From Aeromicrobium phoceense (lineage in GTDB: Bacteria; Actinomycetota; Actinomycetes; Propionibacteriales; Nocardioidaceae): a stretch of DNA of 64,000 nucleotides. Where the stretch lies: NCBI RefSeq assembly GCF_013868155.1, contig NZ_JACEOG010000001.1:1612001-1676000 (forward strand), read 5' to 3'. Below are positions 43,534 through 52,211 of this stretch, piece by piece (positions within the stretch are counted from its first letter, which is position 1; every line of letters begins with the position of its first letter). The notes under the pieces are model-generated. The model saw only the letters and a program-made list of their open reading frames with translations. It did not search any database and had not been told where the DNA came from. A program made the translations under genes and the position numbers.

Positions 43534-46500
43534 TCAGGTCGCGCGCGCCGGGTCCGGGACGAATCCGTCGGGAGTTGGCTTGAACGTGGTGAGTCGTTTC
43601 GGCTTGTTCTGCGGCGGAGTTGTCGGCGGGGCGTTTTGGAAAGCTCTAAGACCGTCGTAGTCCATCTCGCCAACCACGAAGTAGTCGTGTTCGCCTCCGC
43701 GGAGCCGAACAACATCGCGCCCCCACTCTTCTTTGCTTGGCGCCCGGAGTCTGGTGTCTCCATATCCGCGAGTGTTGGCCTGAGCGATGTATGCATGAAG
43801 GTCAAGCGCAGACGCTTCGACGAGAGCCTCGAACGAATGTAGATCTTGGTTCCATTCGGGTACGAAGAGGGCGTCGACACCGCCCCGCAGATGAGCACGG
43901 TAGTTGATGTTGGTGAACTCACTGCATATGAGAAGTCCGAATCTGAAGCCTCCGTGCTCGATGACCGGTGGGTTCGACCATCGAAATTCAGGCGTCCACG
44001 TCGTCTTGGTTTCGGTCAGGATGGGACGCTCAGGGTATGCCGGATTCTGCTTGTCCTGGCGGTAGAGGAAGTAGTCGGTCGTCAGGTTGTTCGTTCGGAG
44101 CGCAGCCCACACCTGATTGGAAATGCCGCTGCTCGGTCGCGGTTGGTGTTCGATCCCTGCGATAAGGCTGATCCCGGACCGCATAAGGCCGAGGGCGAAC
44201 TCGTCGAACCAGCTCTCCGGGATGGAGAGTTCCGGAAGGAGGACGTAGTCGGGCCGTCTATCGCGTTTCTTGTTGGGCGGCAAGTGGGCTCCGTCATCGA
44301 CGCCCTTACGAACAGACTCGAGAAGCGCACGGATGGCGTTGTAGCGCTCGCCTGTCAGCGACGCGCCGCTTCCCTTTGCCGATTCGATGGTGTCCTGCTC
44401 GTTGGTCTCCATCATCACCAAAGCGATCCGGACAGGCGATCTGCGGCGGTCCATCGGCACATGGATCACCGAGGGGAGGTCCTTGCGGTTCTCGAGCATG
44501 GTCCTCGGGTGCCCGTAACCGCGGAACGCCTTCAAGACCTTGTCGACGAGGGTCCAGTCAGCGATGCCGTACCCGTTGGGAGCGTGCGGCGCGAGGACTC
44601 GATACAACTCCATCATCGACGGTGGACGTGTAGCGAACGCGAGCCCCGCGTCGTGGCTTCCGTGCCGAAAGTTGCCAAGAACTGGACCACGCCAGTTCGG
44701 TAGCGCTCTGGCGAGAGCGTTGAGCCCTTCCCGTATGACCGGATGCAGCGGCGCCTTCCGACGCGAAGCTGCGGGCACTTGCTCACCCTTAGCAAAGCCG
44801 AGAACACCCCATCTGTAGGGACGATGTGCCAAGTCGCGTTGCGCTAGCCGCACATGTGCATCTCCTACGGCGCTGACCTTCGAGAGGATCTCAGCGTGCC
44901 GCGGCTTTAGCGGAGTCAGCAATTCACGGGTCTCGCGGAGGATGCTCCCGGTCATCGGGCCAACCCAGCCGCGTGCGAGGCCATCTATCGCTTGGTCTGC
45001 GAGATATGTTGCCCACCGGTCAAGCACAAGATTGCGACGCCGCTCATCGATTGGAATGTCGGAGACCTTGATGTCGCAGGTGTCGCGGACTTCTTTCGGG
45101 AGGGTGGGAAGTACCGCGAAGGTCGGGAGGAGAACCTTCGCGTCCGAGCACGCCGCCCCCAACGCAAAGATGCGGGGCAGATAGTTCGCCAACTCGAACA
45201 GCGAAGGGAGTGACAGGACGTGTTCGCGGACGGCGTGGAAGAACTCCTTCCGTTCGGCCTCCCATGCGCCGGGGCCGAGGTTGCGTTCAAATCCCTCGAA
45301 ATCTCGGATGCGAATGGAGAATGATTGCTTGCGAGCCGAGATTTCGTCGGCGTCCCGAAGGTTGAGGGCCGGGTCCCCGTCCGAGCGCCGAGCTTGAGCA
45401 ATGGACGGTTCGATCTCGGCGAGCGACGGTGGGACGACTGCGAGCGCGCGCCACTCACTGTTTCGCTCTTCGATGTTGGACTTGATGGCGTCGATCACGG
45501 CGTACCCGCTGGGTGCCGCAAGATGGAATGTCTTGTTCTTATCGTTCGCGAACACGACTTTCGAGGCAGTGAGGTAATCGGGGACGTACCGGAGGCCGTG
45601 CTCGTCGGAAGCCGGGTCGGTACTCCCTAGGATGAGGAGCCCGCCAGTTCGTTTGGAGAGCTTGCGAAGGAATGCTGCCTGGTTCGGCGTGTCACCCTCG
45701 TCTTCGACTACCAGAAGGATGTCGTCGACATACCGTCCGTAGAAGAGAGGATCCATCTCGTCCATGACGTTGTCGAGTTCCCTCAGTGCCAGGTTCGCGA
45801 CGACGGCGGATGCAGGGAGCCCGACCGGCAGTCCGCAGCCTCCGTGCCAGTCGATTTCTTCCGCCACAAACGCCGCCCACGACTGGAGCGCGTCGACGAA
45901 CAGCCGGTGTAGCTTCCGCTGCCACGGTCCAAGTTCGAGGCTTAGGGCATCGTCGAGGAATTGTTCGTTGAGGAGAAAGCTGACGTCCAGACGGTGATAG
46001 AACGCCGTGACATCCGCAGTCATCGCGATGATCTCCGAGCCGGAGTCGAGTCCCTCCCGCATCCTTCTGAGGCCGTCATTGCGCCAACTCCGGTATGCGG
46101 ACCGGTAATTCTTGAACGAGCCAGTGCTCAGGTGATCGATTGACCCAAAGTCCAAGTACTGAAGTCGGCTACCTCGCGCTGAGGAACTTAAGTTCATGTC
46201 CAAGAACGTGCCGACGTGCAACATCCAGAGGGTCGAAAGGACATGGAAGTCAATGCTGCAGGTTGCCATTAGTCGGAATTCTGCTGTTGGACGGTTGTCC
46301 TCGTTCCCGTCCCAATGACCGCGCCACGACTTCGCTGGCACCGACCAAAAGGAGCGGCGAACGCTCTCCGGCTCCCTCAACGACTTGGGGACAAACGTGA
46401 AGCCACCCGTGAAATCCCGGCATCGAACCCATGACTCGTCATCGCCCGCCAGTTGTTCGCGGAGCCTATGAAGATTTTGAGCTAAGTCCTCCTCGTACTG

Positions 46501-46647
46501 AACGAGTTCGAGGCGGCGAGGGTTGTCGTCGTAGTACAGGTCGACTTTTGCCTTCCGATACGCCGTGACAAGGTCTCGCAGAACGGTGTCATGGTCGTAC
46601 TCAGAGCGCATTTTAGTCCAGTTCTCAGGGCCGATGCCGGGCGTCAA
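43534..46647 (-). CDS. drt1a: Defence-associated reverse transcriptase-nitrilase fusion (DRT1 / UG1 type)
   Basis: A 1037-residue fusion from the first in-frame TTG (46647); ATG 46611 is an alternative start 12 codons in. The N-terminal half is a reverse transcriptase: motif A ADVTAFYHRLD near 211-221, GLPVGLPAS near 272-280, and catalytic YVDD at 306-309. A long linker follows. Residues about 738-990 are a nitrilase (C-N hydrolase) domain with the Glu in LLPEL (806), a candidate Lys at 866 or 881, and the Cys in GLLICSEF (908). This RT-nitrilase architecture defines the UG1/DRT1 phage-defence group. GC is clearly lower than the neighbours, with mixed codon use, indicating horizontal acquisition. 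A small membrane protein lies upstream on the same strand. Confidence 0.88.
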   Translation of the reverse strand: MTPGIGPENWTKMRSEYDHDTVLRDLVTAYRKAKVDLYYDDNPRRLELVQYEEDLAQNLHRLREQLAGDDESWVRCRDFTGGFTFVPKSLREPESVRRSFWSVPAKSWRGHWDGNEDNRPTAEFRLMATCSIDFHVLSTLWMLHVGTFLDMNLSSSARGSRLQYLDFGSIDHLSTGSFKNYRSAYRSWRNDGLRRMREGLDSGSEIIAMTADVTAFYHRLDVSFLLNEQFLDDALSLELGPWQRKLHRLFVDALQSWAAFVAEEIDWHGGCGLPVGLPASAVVANLALRELDNVMDEMDPLFYGRYVDDILLVVEDEGDTPNQAAFLRKLSKRTGGLLILGSTDPASDEHGLRYVPDYLTASKVVFANDKNKTFHLAAPSGYAVIDAIKSNIEERNSEWRALAVVPPSLAEIEPSIAQARRSDGDPALNLRDADEISARKQSFSIRIRDFEGFERNLGPGAWEAERKEFFHAVREHVLSLPSLFELANYLPRIFALGAACSDAKVLLPTFAVLPTLPKEVRDTCDIKVSDIPIDERRRNLVLDRWATYLADQAIDGLARGWVGPMTGSILRETRELLTPLKPRHAEILSKVSAVGDAHVRLAQRDLAHRPYRWGVLGFAKGEQVPAASRRKAPLHPVIREGLNALARALPNWRGPVLGNFRHGSHDAGLAFATRPPSMMELYRVLAPHAPNGYGIADWTLVDKVLKAFRGYGHPRTMLENRKDLPSVIHVPMDRRRSPVRIALVMMETNEQDTIESAKGSGASLTGERYNAIRALLESVRKGVDDGAHLPPNKKRDRRPDYVLLPELSIPESWFDEFALGLMRSGISLIAGIEHQPRPSSGISNQVWAALRTNNLTTDYFLYRQDKQNPAYPERPILTETKTTWTPEFRWSNPPVIEHGGFRFGLLICSEFTNINYRAHLRGGVDALFVPEWNQDLHSFEALVEASALDLHAYIAQANTRGYGDTRLRAPSKEEWGRDVVRLRGGEHDYFVVGEMDYDGLRAFQNAPPTTPPQNKPKRLTTFKPTPDGFVPDPARAT

Positions 46648-46815
46648 GCGAACGCCCTGCTTCTCGACGCCCGTATTCGAAGTATGTCAGTTTCGGCTCA
46701 GCGACTGGCCGACGTGAGCATCGTAGAGGTGCCTGATGATGCGCAAATGGCACAACCGAAAACTCCCAGCAACGACCGCCGTCGCGGGCGCGCCTTTGGG
46801 TACGAGAGCGTCGGA
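46648..46815 (-). other. Gap between membrane protein and reverse transcriptase genes
   Basis: These 168 bp hold no open frame of note on the minus strand. Several retron and DRT systems encode a structured noncoding RNA beside the reverse transcriptase, so this gap is a candidate location, but I see no strong hairpin that would prove it. Confidence 0.3.
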
Positions 46816-47337
46816 CTACGCGCGCAAGAATTCGGGCGTTTTGATGCTCTTACCCGTTCCCAAGGCAGCGGTCATGTAGATCCCTTGGACGTTCTCATTT
46901 AGTACCTCGCGGGACGACGATGCGAGTTTCGCGACGTCCACGGCGTCTACGTACCATGTCTCGTTGGTTCCAGGCAGGAGCTGGTAGGGCAATGAAGGGC
47001 CAATCAGGCCACCGAGGGGGTTGAGGGTAAGAGCGCCGCCGCGAGTATGTACCGCAACGCTCGAGATTGAGACTGGTGCTCGACCGTGATTGGTCACCCG
47101 AATTCCGACAACTTGGGTACCAATGATTCCCTGCCGCCGCAGGCTGGAAAGATCATGTGGCACCCCCTCTTTCACCCGGCCGGAGTAGACGCTGTTCCCG
47201 TCGACCAGCCCATGGATGAGGGTTGCTCTTGGTCGGCCGCCGGCGAGCAGCCATTGGGCAACCTGCCATCCCAGGGAGAGCCCCGCAAGCACCAAAGACA
47301 AGGCCGAGATCAAGAGGGCGGCAACCGTTGCATCCAT
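46816..47337 (-). CDS. Small single-pass membrane protein, likely DRT1 partner
   Basis: A 173-residue protein: one N-terminal membrane helix (TVAALLISALSLVLAGLSLGWQVAQWLL) followed by a beta-rich domain of about 135 residues with IGTQVVGIRVTNHGRAPVSISSVAVHTRGGALTLNPLGG, an immunoglobulin-like pattern, then ETWYVDAVDVAKLASSS. It has no recognisable catalytic motif. It is the only gene in the low-GC island besides the reverse transcriptase, lies 168 bp upstream on the same strand, and probably forms its operon. Some DRT1 descriptions include a small membrane protein; whether this is its homologue needs comparison. Confidence 0.65.
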   Translation of the reverse strand: MDATVAALLISALSLVLAGLSLGWQVAQWLLAGGRPRATLIHGLVDGNSVYSGRVKEGVPHDLSSLRRQGIIGTQVVGIRVTNHGRAPVSISSVAVHTRGGALTLNPLGGLIGPSLPYQLLPGTNETWYVDAVDVAKLASSSREVLNENVQGIYMTAALGTGKSIKTPEFLRA

Positions 47338-47763
47338 GGAGCGTCACCCTATGCGCAGTTTCTGACACTTCCGATTGCAACTATTACCGCACGATCCCGG
47401 CTGGCGTGGACCGGTGCGACGCTGGACCAAAGCGTGGCTGGGACCGAGTTCGACAGCTTTATGCGAAAGACGTCTCGAGGTGCGGCGCAGCTGACCCCGC
47501 CAGCTCATGCGTCTACACGGTTCGCGCGGCCCTGAAGGCCCCCGTATCGCTTGGGCCCCGCGAGCGATTCGTCGCCTCTCGCGTTTGTCGGGGGTCCTCC
47601 GCGCCGCACGCGACTTCCGTGCGCTCAACGGCTGGAGGGCTTTTCGCTCACGCGTCGCTGAACAGTTCCCAACGGAGTAGGGCCTGGACATCGCGTGACG
47701 CGAAGCGGACGAGCAGCTACTTCGCGCCTTTCGTGCCCGCAACGCACGGGTTACCGTCGGAGT
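47338..47763. other. Gene-free 426-bp stretch at island edge
   Basis: Between the DRT1 partner gene and the DUF2277 gene. Base composition changes gradually from the low-GC island to the high-GC chromosome. I see no convincing open frame, no tRNA, no integrase remnant and no repeat matching the other edge (43393-43533). It may hold the promoter for the DRT1 genes and the integration scar. Confidence 0.4.
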
Positions 47764-48060
47764 ATGTGCCGAAACATCAGGGTGCTCCACAACTTCGAGC
47801 CCGCGACGACCGATGACGAGGTGCGTGAGGCGGCGCTGCAGTTCGTGCGGAAGGTGAGCGGGTCGACGCGGCCGTCGCAGGCGAACGCCGAGGCGTTCGA
47901 GCGGGCGATCGACGAGATCGCGGAGGCGACGCGGCGGCTGCTCGACGACCTCGTCACGAAGGCGCCGCCGAAGAGCCGTGAGCTCGAGGCGATCAAGGGG
48001 CGCGAGCGTCACGAGAAGCGGATGGAGCGCGAGGTCCGGAACCGGACCGCGACGGCCTAG
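47764..48060 (+). CDS. DUF2277 family protein
   Basis: A 98-residue protein starting MCRNIRVLHNFEPATTDDEVREAALQFVRKVSG, the invariant N-terminus of DUF2277, followed by a helical Arg-rich C-terminus (AIKGRERHEKRMEREVRNR). Conserved widely in actinobacteria and proteobacteria; function is unknown. TACCGT (47752-47757) lies 6 nt before ATG 47764, a leaderless start. This is the first core-type gene after the island. Confidence 0.88.
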   Translation: MCRNIRVLHNFEPATTDDEVREAALQFVRKVSGSTRPSQANAEAFERAIDEIAEATRRLLDDLVTKAPPKSRELEAIKGRERHEKRMEREVRNRTATA

Positions 48061-48536
48061 GCCGAACTCGCCGCCGTGTCGTGCACCAGGTGGTGCCACA
48101 CGAGCGCGTGCCCCAGCGCGACCAGGAGGACCAGCAGGAGCGCCTCGGCCTGGATCGGTCGCAGGCCCACGAGGTCGGCCGCGCCGGGGAACACGCCCAT
48201 GAGCGCCACCAGCACGTAGACGGCGATGGAGCCGGCCCGGATCGCGGTGAGGGCGGGCTCGTGGCCGGACGTGAGCAGGCGCACCGTCGCCAAGCAGCCC
48301 GCCGCGGCGATGACGATGAAGCTGACCCTCCAGATCGCCGGCTGCTCCACGCCGCCGACCTGCGCGAACAGTCCCATCAGCGCCGGCAGCAGGAACGCCA
48401 GGTAGACCCCGCCGATCGCGCGGCGGCGCACCGGGTCGCCCACCCAGCTCGTGTCGCGCAGCGTCACGCCCCACCACAGGCCGACCAGCGTGAAGCAGGT
48501 GGCGGAGAAGACCGCGTAGAACGTGTTGACATCCAT
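48057..48536 (-). CDS. Hypothetical membrane protein
   Basis: A 159-residue protein with about five hydrophobic helices (FYAVFSATCFTLVGLWWGVTL, AIGGVYLAFLLPALMGLFAQVGG, VSFIVIAAAGCLATVRLL, IAVYVLVALMGVFPGAADLV, ALLLVLLVALGHALVWHHL). No family recognised with certainty. Overlaps the DUF2277 gene by 4 bp tail to tail. It ends just before the manganese transporter pseudogene but is not obviously linked to it. Confidence 0.65.
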   Translation of the reverse strand: MDVNTFYAVFSATCFTLVGLWWGVTLRDTSWVGDPVRRRAIGGVYLAFLLPALMGLFAQVGGVEQPAIWRVSFIVIAAAGCLATVRLLTSGHEPALTAIRAGSIAVYVLVALMGVFPGAADLVGLRPIQAEALLLVLLVALGHALVWHHLVHDTAASSA

Positions 48537-48601
48537 CGTGTCCCCCCGGAGCGCTCAGCCCCAGTGTGGCGCGAGCGCGGCCACTTGGACAGACCTGTGG
48601 C

Positions 48602-49743
48602 TCAGCCCAGCAGCAGGATGCCGAACCCCACGACCACCGCGGGGATCGTGGTGATCACCGTCGCCAGCAGGGCCGATCGGTGTTCGAGCGCCAGCAGGGG
48701 GATGAGGGCGTCGCCGTCCTGGCTCACCGTGCTGGCGGCGAGCGTGGAGAGCGGCATGCCGCCTGCCAGGAAGATCCCCGTGAAGACGATCTGGATCGCG
48801 CAGCCCGGGATCAGGCCGACGCACGCGCCGACGAGCACGCCCACGGCACCGAACAGCGGCAGCTGCGAGCCGTCGAAGCCCGTGCCGGCCGAGACGAGCG
48901 CCTACGCCACGTAGGCGAAGGCCACCCAGACGGTCACGAAGGCGACCTCGCGTCCGCCATGACGCAGGACCTCGGCCAGTGAGCTCGGGTTCGCCGTCTC
49001 GGGGTCGTCGTCGGCCACCTTGCAGCCGTCCCGCACGAACGCCACCAGGCACAGCGCCGTGCCCATCGCGCCGAGCGCCAGGTAGGGGTCGACGCCGCCG
49101 AACAGCGACTCGCCCAGGGCCGCCGGGTCGAGGAGCTGGAACGTGACGGGCAGGCTCACCACCAGTCCGCCCGCCAGGAACATCCACAGCGCCAACGGCA
49201 GCGGACCGAACGCGGTGAGCGCCGGTGCCGCGACCGCCCCGCCGGGAGGTGCGGGTGAGGGCGCTGCCTCCCTGAGCAGCACCCCCACCGCACTGATCCG
49301 AGATGGAGCAGCGCTCGACCCGGTGGCCCGGACGACGCGGTCGCGGCGCAGACGGGGCGCGAGCCCCGCCGCGTCCACGATGTACCCCGTCACGGCGCCC
49401 GTGATCACCAGAAGCACCTTCAACTTCAGTGTGAGCACCGGCTCCGCCGCGAGGAGCACCCACGACGCGTCGCCCATCGTGGCCACCAGCGCCGCGACCG
49501 CAGCCCCGTACGACACGGCCCCGCGTGAGTAGACCGCCATGACGATGATCGCGCCGCCACACCCCGGAGGGACGTCAGCAGTGCCGCCACCAGCGGGCCG
49601 AGGCGACGGTGCCGCTCCAGCGCCGCGTCGAAGCGGTCGCCCCAGCGGTACCGGGCCCAGCCGAACGGGGCGGCGAGCAGGGCCACGAACACGCCCACCT
49701 GCATGAAGGCGTCGGCCATCGGACGGATCACGATCTCGAGCAC
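48602..49743 (-). pseudogene. Putative manganese transporter (ArsP_2-type), disrupted
   Basis: Reading from GTG 49743 (ribosome binding site GAGGAGAGG), the protein begins LEIVIRPMADAFMQVGVFVALLAAPFGWARYRWGD like putative 10-helix heavy-metal/manganese exporters. At about 49571-49576 the frame breaks: the expected VPPGCGGAIIVMAVYSRG appears only after a one-base shift. Later an in-frame TAG at 48902-48904 interrupts ...FAYVA*ALVSAGTGFDGS, after which homology continues through LIPGCAIQIVFTGIFLAGG to the end at 48602. Both PGC repeats, the hallmark of the family, are present. The two independent lesions argue for a real pseudogene rather than sequencing error. It lies 29 bp downstream of the Mn catalase gene. 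Confidence 0.8.
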
Positions 49744-49772
49744 GGAACCTCTCCTCTCACGCGGGCCGCGAC

Positions 49773-50696
49773 TCACTTGTCGTCGCCGGTCAGGGCTTCC
49801 TTGGCCTTGTGCAGGAGGTTCTCGGCACCCTGCTTGAACGCGCCACCGGCGTTGCCTGGGGTGCCGGGGCCCATGCTCCCGTCGTAGGTCGAGAAGAGCA
49901 GCGGATCCGGCGGGGGCACCTGGTTGACGTCGTCGGTCAACGGGACGCCCTCGGCGAAGACCAGCTCCTCGTTGCCGATGAGCGTGTTGCCCTGGGCCCA
50001 GCGGCCCTCGCCGGCGCGGCTGCCCTCGGTGAAGGAGTAGAACGTGCGGGCGTGCTCGGTCTTCTCCTCGTCCTTGTGCGAGTCCTCGAGACCGTCGGTG
50101 AAGCCGTCCTCGATGAGCTGCTCGATGCCCAGCAGCCACTGCTGCTGGTGGTAGGTGTCGCGGGCGAGGTTGAACTGGAGGGTCTCCTTCACGCCCGGGT
50201 CGTCGGTCATGTTGTAGACGCGCGCGGTCTGCAGCCGGCTCTGCGCCTCCGCCGCGACGTTGCTGCGGAAGTCGGCCAGCAGGTTGCCGCTCGCGACGAT
50301 GTAGCCGCCGTTCCACGGGACGCCCTGGCTGTTGGTCGGCATCGCGGCGCCGCCGGTGACGATCGCGTGCTGCACGTTCTGGCCGCCGAGCACCGCCGCG
50401 AGCGCGGGGTTCGCTGCCGCCGCCTGGGCCTGGGTCTCGGACGGGGCGCCCTCGAGCAGCCGCGCCATCATCGTCACGAGCATCTCGACGTGGCCGATCT
50501 CCTCGGTGCCGATGTCGAGGATCATGTCCTTGTACTTGCCGGGGATCCGGCAGTTCCAGCCCTGCCAGAGGTACTGCATCATCACGGTCATCTCGCCGAA
50601 CTGACCGCCCACGAGCTCCTGGAGCTTCGCGGCGAACAGCGCGTCGGGGCGCTCGGGCTTGACCTGGAACTGGAGCGACTTGGTGTGCCGGTACAT
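49773..50696 (-). CDS. Manganese catalase family protein
   Basis: A 307-residue di-manganese catalase, which breaks down hydrogen peroxide without haem. Ferritin-like metal ligands are seen in GGQFGEMTVMMQYLWQGWN, ILDIGTEEIGHVEMLVTMMARL and the later RDTYHQQQWLLGIEQL; SRLQTARVYNMTDDPGVKETLQFNLARD is the family core. Start ATG 50696 has ribosome binding site GGAGGAAG. It is upstream of the broken putative manganese transporter on the same strand, so the pair was probably an operon handling manganese and peroxide. Confidence 0.92.
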   Translation of the reverse strand: MYRHTKSLQFQVKPERPDALFAAKLQELVGGQFGEMTVMMQYLWQGWNCRIPGKYKDMILDIGTEEIGHVEMLVTMMARLLEGAPSETQAQAAAANPALAAVLGGQNVQHAIVTGGAAMPTNSQGVPWNGGYIVASGNLLADFRSNVAAEAQSRLQTARVYNMTDDPGVKETLQFNLARDTYHQQQWLLGIEQLIEDGFTDGLEDSHKDEEKTEHARTFYSFTEGSRAGEGRWAQGNTLIGNEELVFAEGVPLTDDVNQVPPPDPLLFSTYDGSMGPGTPGNAGGAFKQGAENLLHKAKEALTGDDK

Positions 50697-50944
50697 GGTG
50701 TCTTCCTCCGCCTCGGGTGCGCCGTTCGCACCGCTCGGCACCACCGTGGAGGCCGCGCGTCACCCCGTCGTACGACCTTCCGCGACGCTCACGCCGCCGT
50801 TGCGCCTCGGGCGCGTGACCGAGCCGTGCCGGTGACGTGGCAACCGCGTTTGGGCCCCTCCTCAGGGGGGGGTACCTGCGCGACACCGCAGGCCCTGCAG
50901 CCGGTCGGGGCCAGACCCACCCGAGCACGCATCCGAGGTCGCCC

Positions 50945-51715
50945 ATGGACCGCTCACCGCCCACGCCACGACTCTCCCTGCTGGGCGGCTTCGACCTGGT
51001 CTTCGACGGGGAGCCGGTCGTGCTCTCCGTGCCTGCGCGCAGCCTGCTGGCCCTGCTCGCGATCGCGCACCGCCATCGCCCCGCGTCCCGCACCGGACTG
51101 GCCGAGCGGCTCTGGGTGGAGGCGCCCCCGGCGCAGGCCGCCTCCAACCTGCGCTCCGTGCTGTGGCGGCTGCCGCGGCCGCGCGGACGGCAGCTGGTGA
51201 GGTCGGAGGCGACGTCGCTGCGGCTCGCCGCCGACCTGGAGGTGGACGTGTGGAGGGGAGAGGCGCTCGCCGAGGCGCTGTGCGCGGCCGCCGACCCGCT
51301 GTCGCACCCGGGGGTCCAGGACCTCGCCATCCTCGGCATGGACCTGCTGCCCGACTGGGACGACGAGTGGCTGAGCGTCGAGCGCGAGAGCTACCGGCAG
51401 AAGCGCCTCCACGCCCTCGAGCGCTACTCCGCCCGGCTGCGCGAGCGGGGCCGCTTCGTGGACGCGCTGCTCGCAGGCCTGACGGCCGTGCGGTCCGAAC
51501 CGTTGCGCGAGACCGCGCACCGCCGCGTGATCGAGGTGCACCTCGCGGAGGGCAACTACTCCGAGGCGCTGCGCCAGTACCAGGGCTACGAGCAGCTGCT
51601 GGCCGACGAGCTGGGCCTGCCGCCGTCGCCGGCCATCGAGGAGCTGGTGGCTCCGCTGAAGCGTCGGCCGTCCCGGTCGCGGCACCGCCCGCCGAAGCGG
51701 GCGACGCGGGCCTGA
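50945..51715 (+). CDS. SARP/BTAD family transcriptional regulator
   Basis: A 256-residue regulator with an N-terminal winged-helix OmpR-like DNA-binding domain (LSLLGGFDLVFDGEPVVLSVPARSLLALLAI, RTGLAERLWVEAPPAQAASNLRSVLWRLPR) and a bacterial transcriptional activator (BTAD) domain (YSARLRERGRFVDALLAGLTAVRSEPLRETAHRRVIEVHLAEGNYSEALRQYQGYEQLLADELGLPPSP). Length is that of a small SARP. It is divergent from the Mn catalase gene (249 bp apart), so it may regulate it. ATG 50945 is preferred; the upstream frame has no signal. Confidence 0.85.
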   Translation: MDRSPPTPRLSLLGGFDLVFDGEPVVLSVPARSLLALLAIAHRHRPASRTGLAERLWVEAPPAQAASNLRSVLWRLPRPRGRQLVRSEATSLRLAADLEVDVWRGEALAEALCAAADPLSHPGVQDLAILGMDLLPDWDDEWLSVERESYRQKRLHALERYSARLRERGRFVDALLAGLTAVRSEPLRETAHRRVIEVHLAEGNYSEALRQYQGYEQLLADELGLPPSPAIEELVAPLKRRPSRSRHRPPKRATRA

Positions 51716-51719
51716 GGCG

Positions 51720-52133
51720 TCAGGCGACGAGCAACCCGACACCGAGCGTGGCGAGGCTGACCGCCAGGAGAAGTCCTCCGGCGAAGACCAGGACGATCAG
51801 CCGGTTCGGCTCGGTGCGTCCGCGACCCATCGAGGCGAAGAAGAAGCCGCCCGGCATCAGCAGTGCCGACACCGCGACGCCGGTGCGCGCCAGCCACTCC
51901 CAGATACCGGTGAGATCGGTGGCGTCGACGAACGGCTGGCAGACGAGCGCGAGCACCAGCAGCACGCCGGCGTGCGCGTGACCGGCGCGGGCGAACTTCT
52001 CCTGGAACGGCGTGGCGCGCTCGCGACCCGTGACAATGCGAACCATGTAGAGGCCGCCCGTCTCGACGGTCACGAGCGCGAGGAAGAGGATGCCGGCCAG
52101 CTGACGGGAGGCGTCGGAGAGCAGGGGTTCCAT
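51720..52133 (-). CDS. Hypothetical four-helix membrane protein
   Basis: A 137-residue protein with four hydrophobic helices (LAGILFLALVTVETGGLYMVRIV, GHAHAGVLLVLALVCQPFV, TGVAVSALLMPGGFFFA, LIVLVFAGGLLLAVSLATLGVGLLV). GHAHAG in the second helix and the overall length are reminiscent of small haem or quinone-binding membrane proteins, but no family is certain. Divergent from the MerR gene across a palindrome-rich 78-bp region, which suggests it is the regulator's target. Confidence 0.75.
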   Translation of the reverse strand: MEPLLSDASRQLAGILFLALVTVETGGLYMVRIVTGRERATPFQEKFARAGHAHAGVLLVLALVCQPFVDATDLTGIWEWLARTGVAVSALLMPGGFFFASMGRGRTEPNRLIVLVFAGGLLLAVSLATLGVGLLVA

Positions 52134-52150
52134 GGAGGACTCTAATGTTC

Positions 52151-52203
52151 GGATAGTGGAACTATCCCATTTATTGGAGACCTTGACTATCCCATCTGTC
52201 AAG
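52151..52203. promoter_or_regulatory. Operators between membrane protein and MerR genes
   Basis: Two palindromes occupy the divergent region: GGATAGT-GGA-ACTATCC (52151-52167) and CTTGAC-N10-GTCAAG (52182-52203). ACTATCCCAT occurs twice (52161-52170 and 52186-52195), 25 bp apart. Placement immediately before the MerR start at 52212 indicates regulation of both directions by the MerR protein. Confidence 0.7.
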
Positions 52204-52211
52204 ATGGCGTC

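Noticed and set aside
43846-44703. 285-codon plus-strand frame inside the reverse transcriptase gene
   Set aside because: Opposite strand of a gene with RT and nitrilase motifs; no domain of its own.
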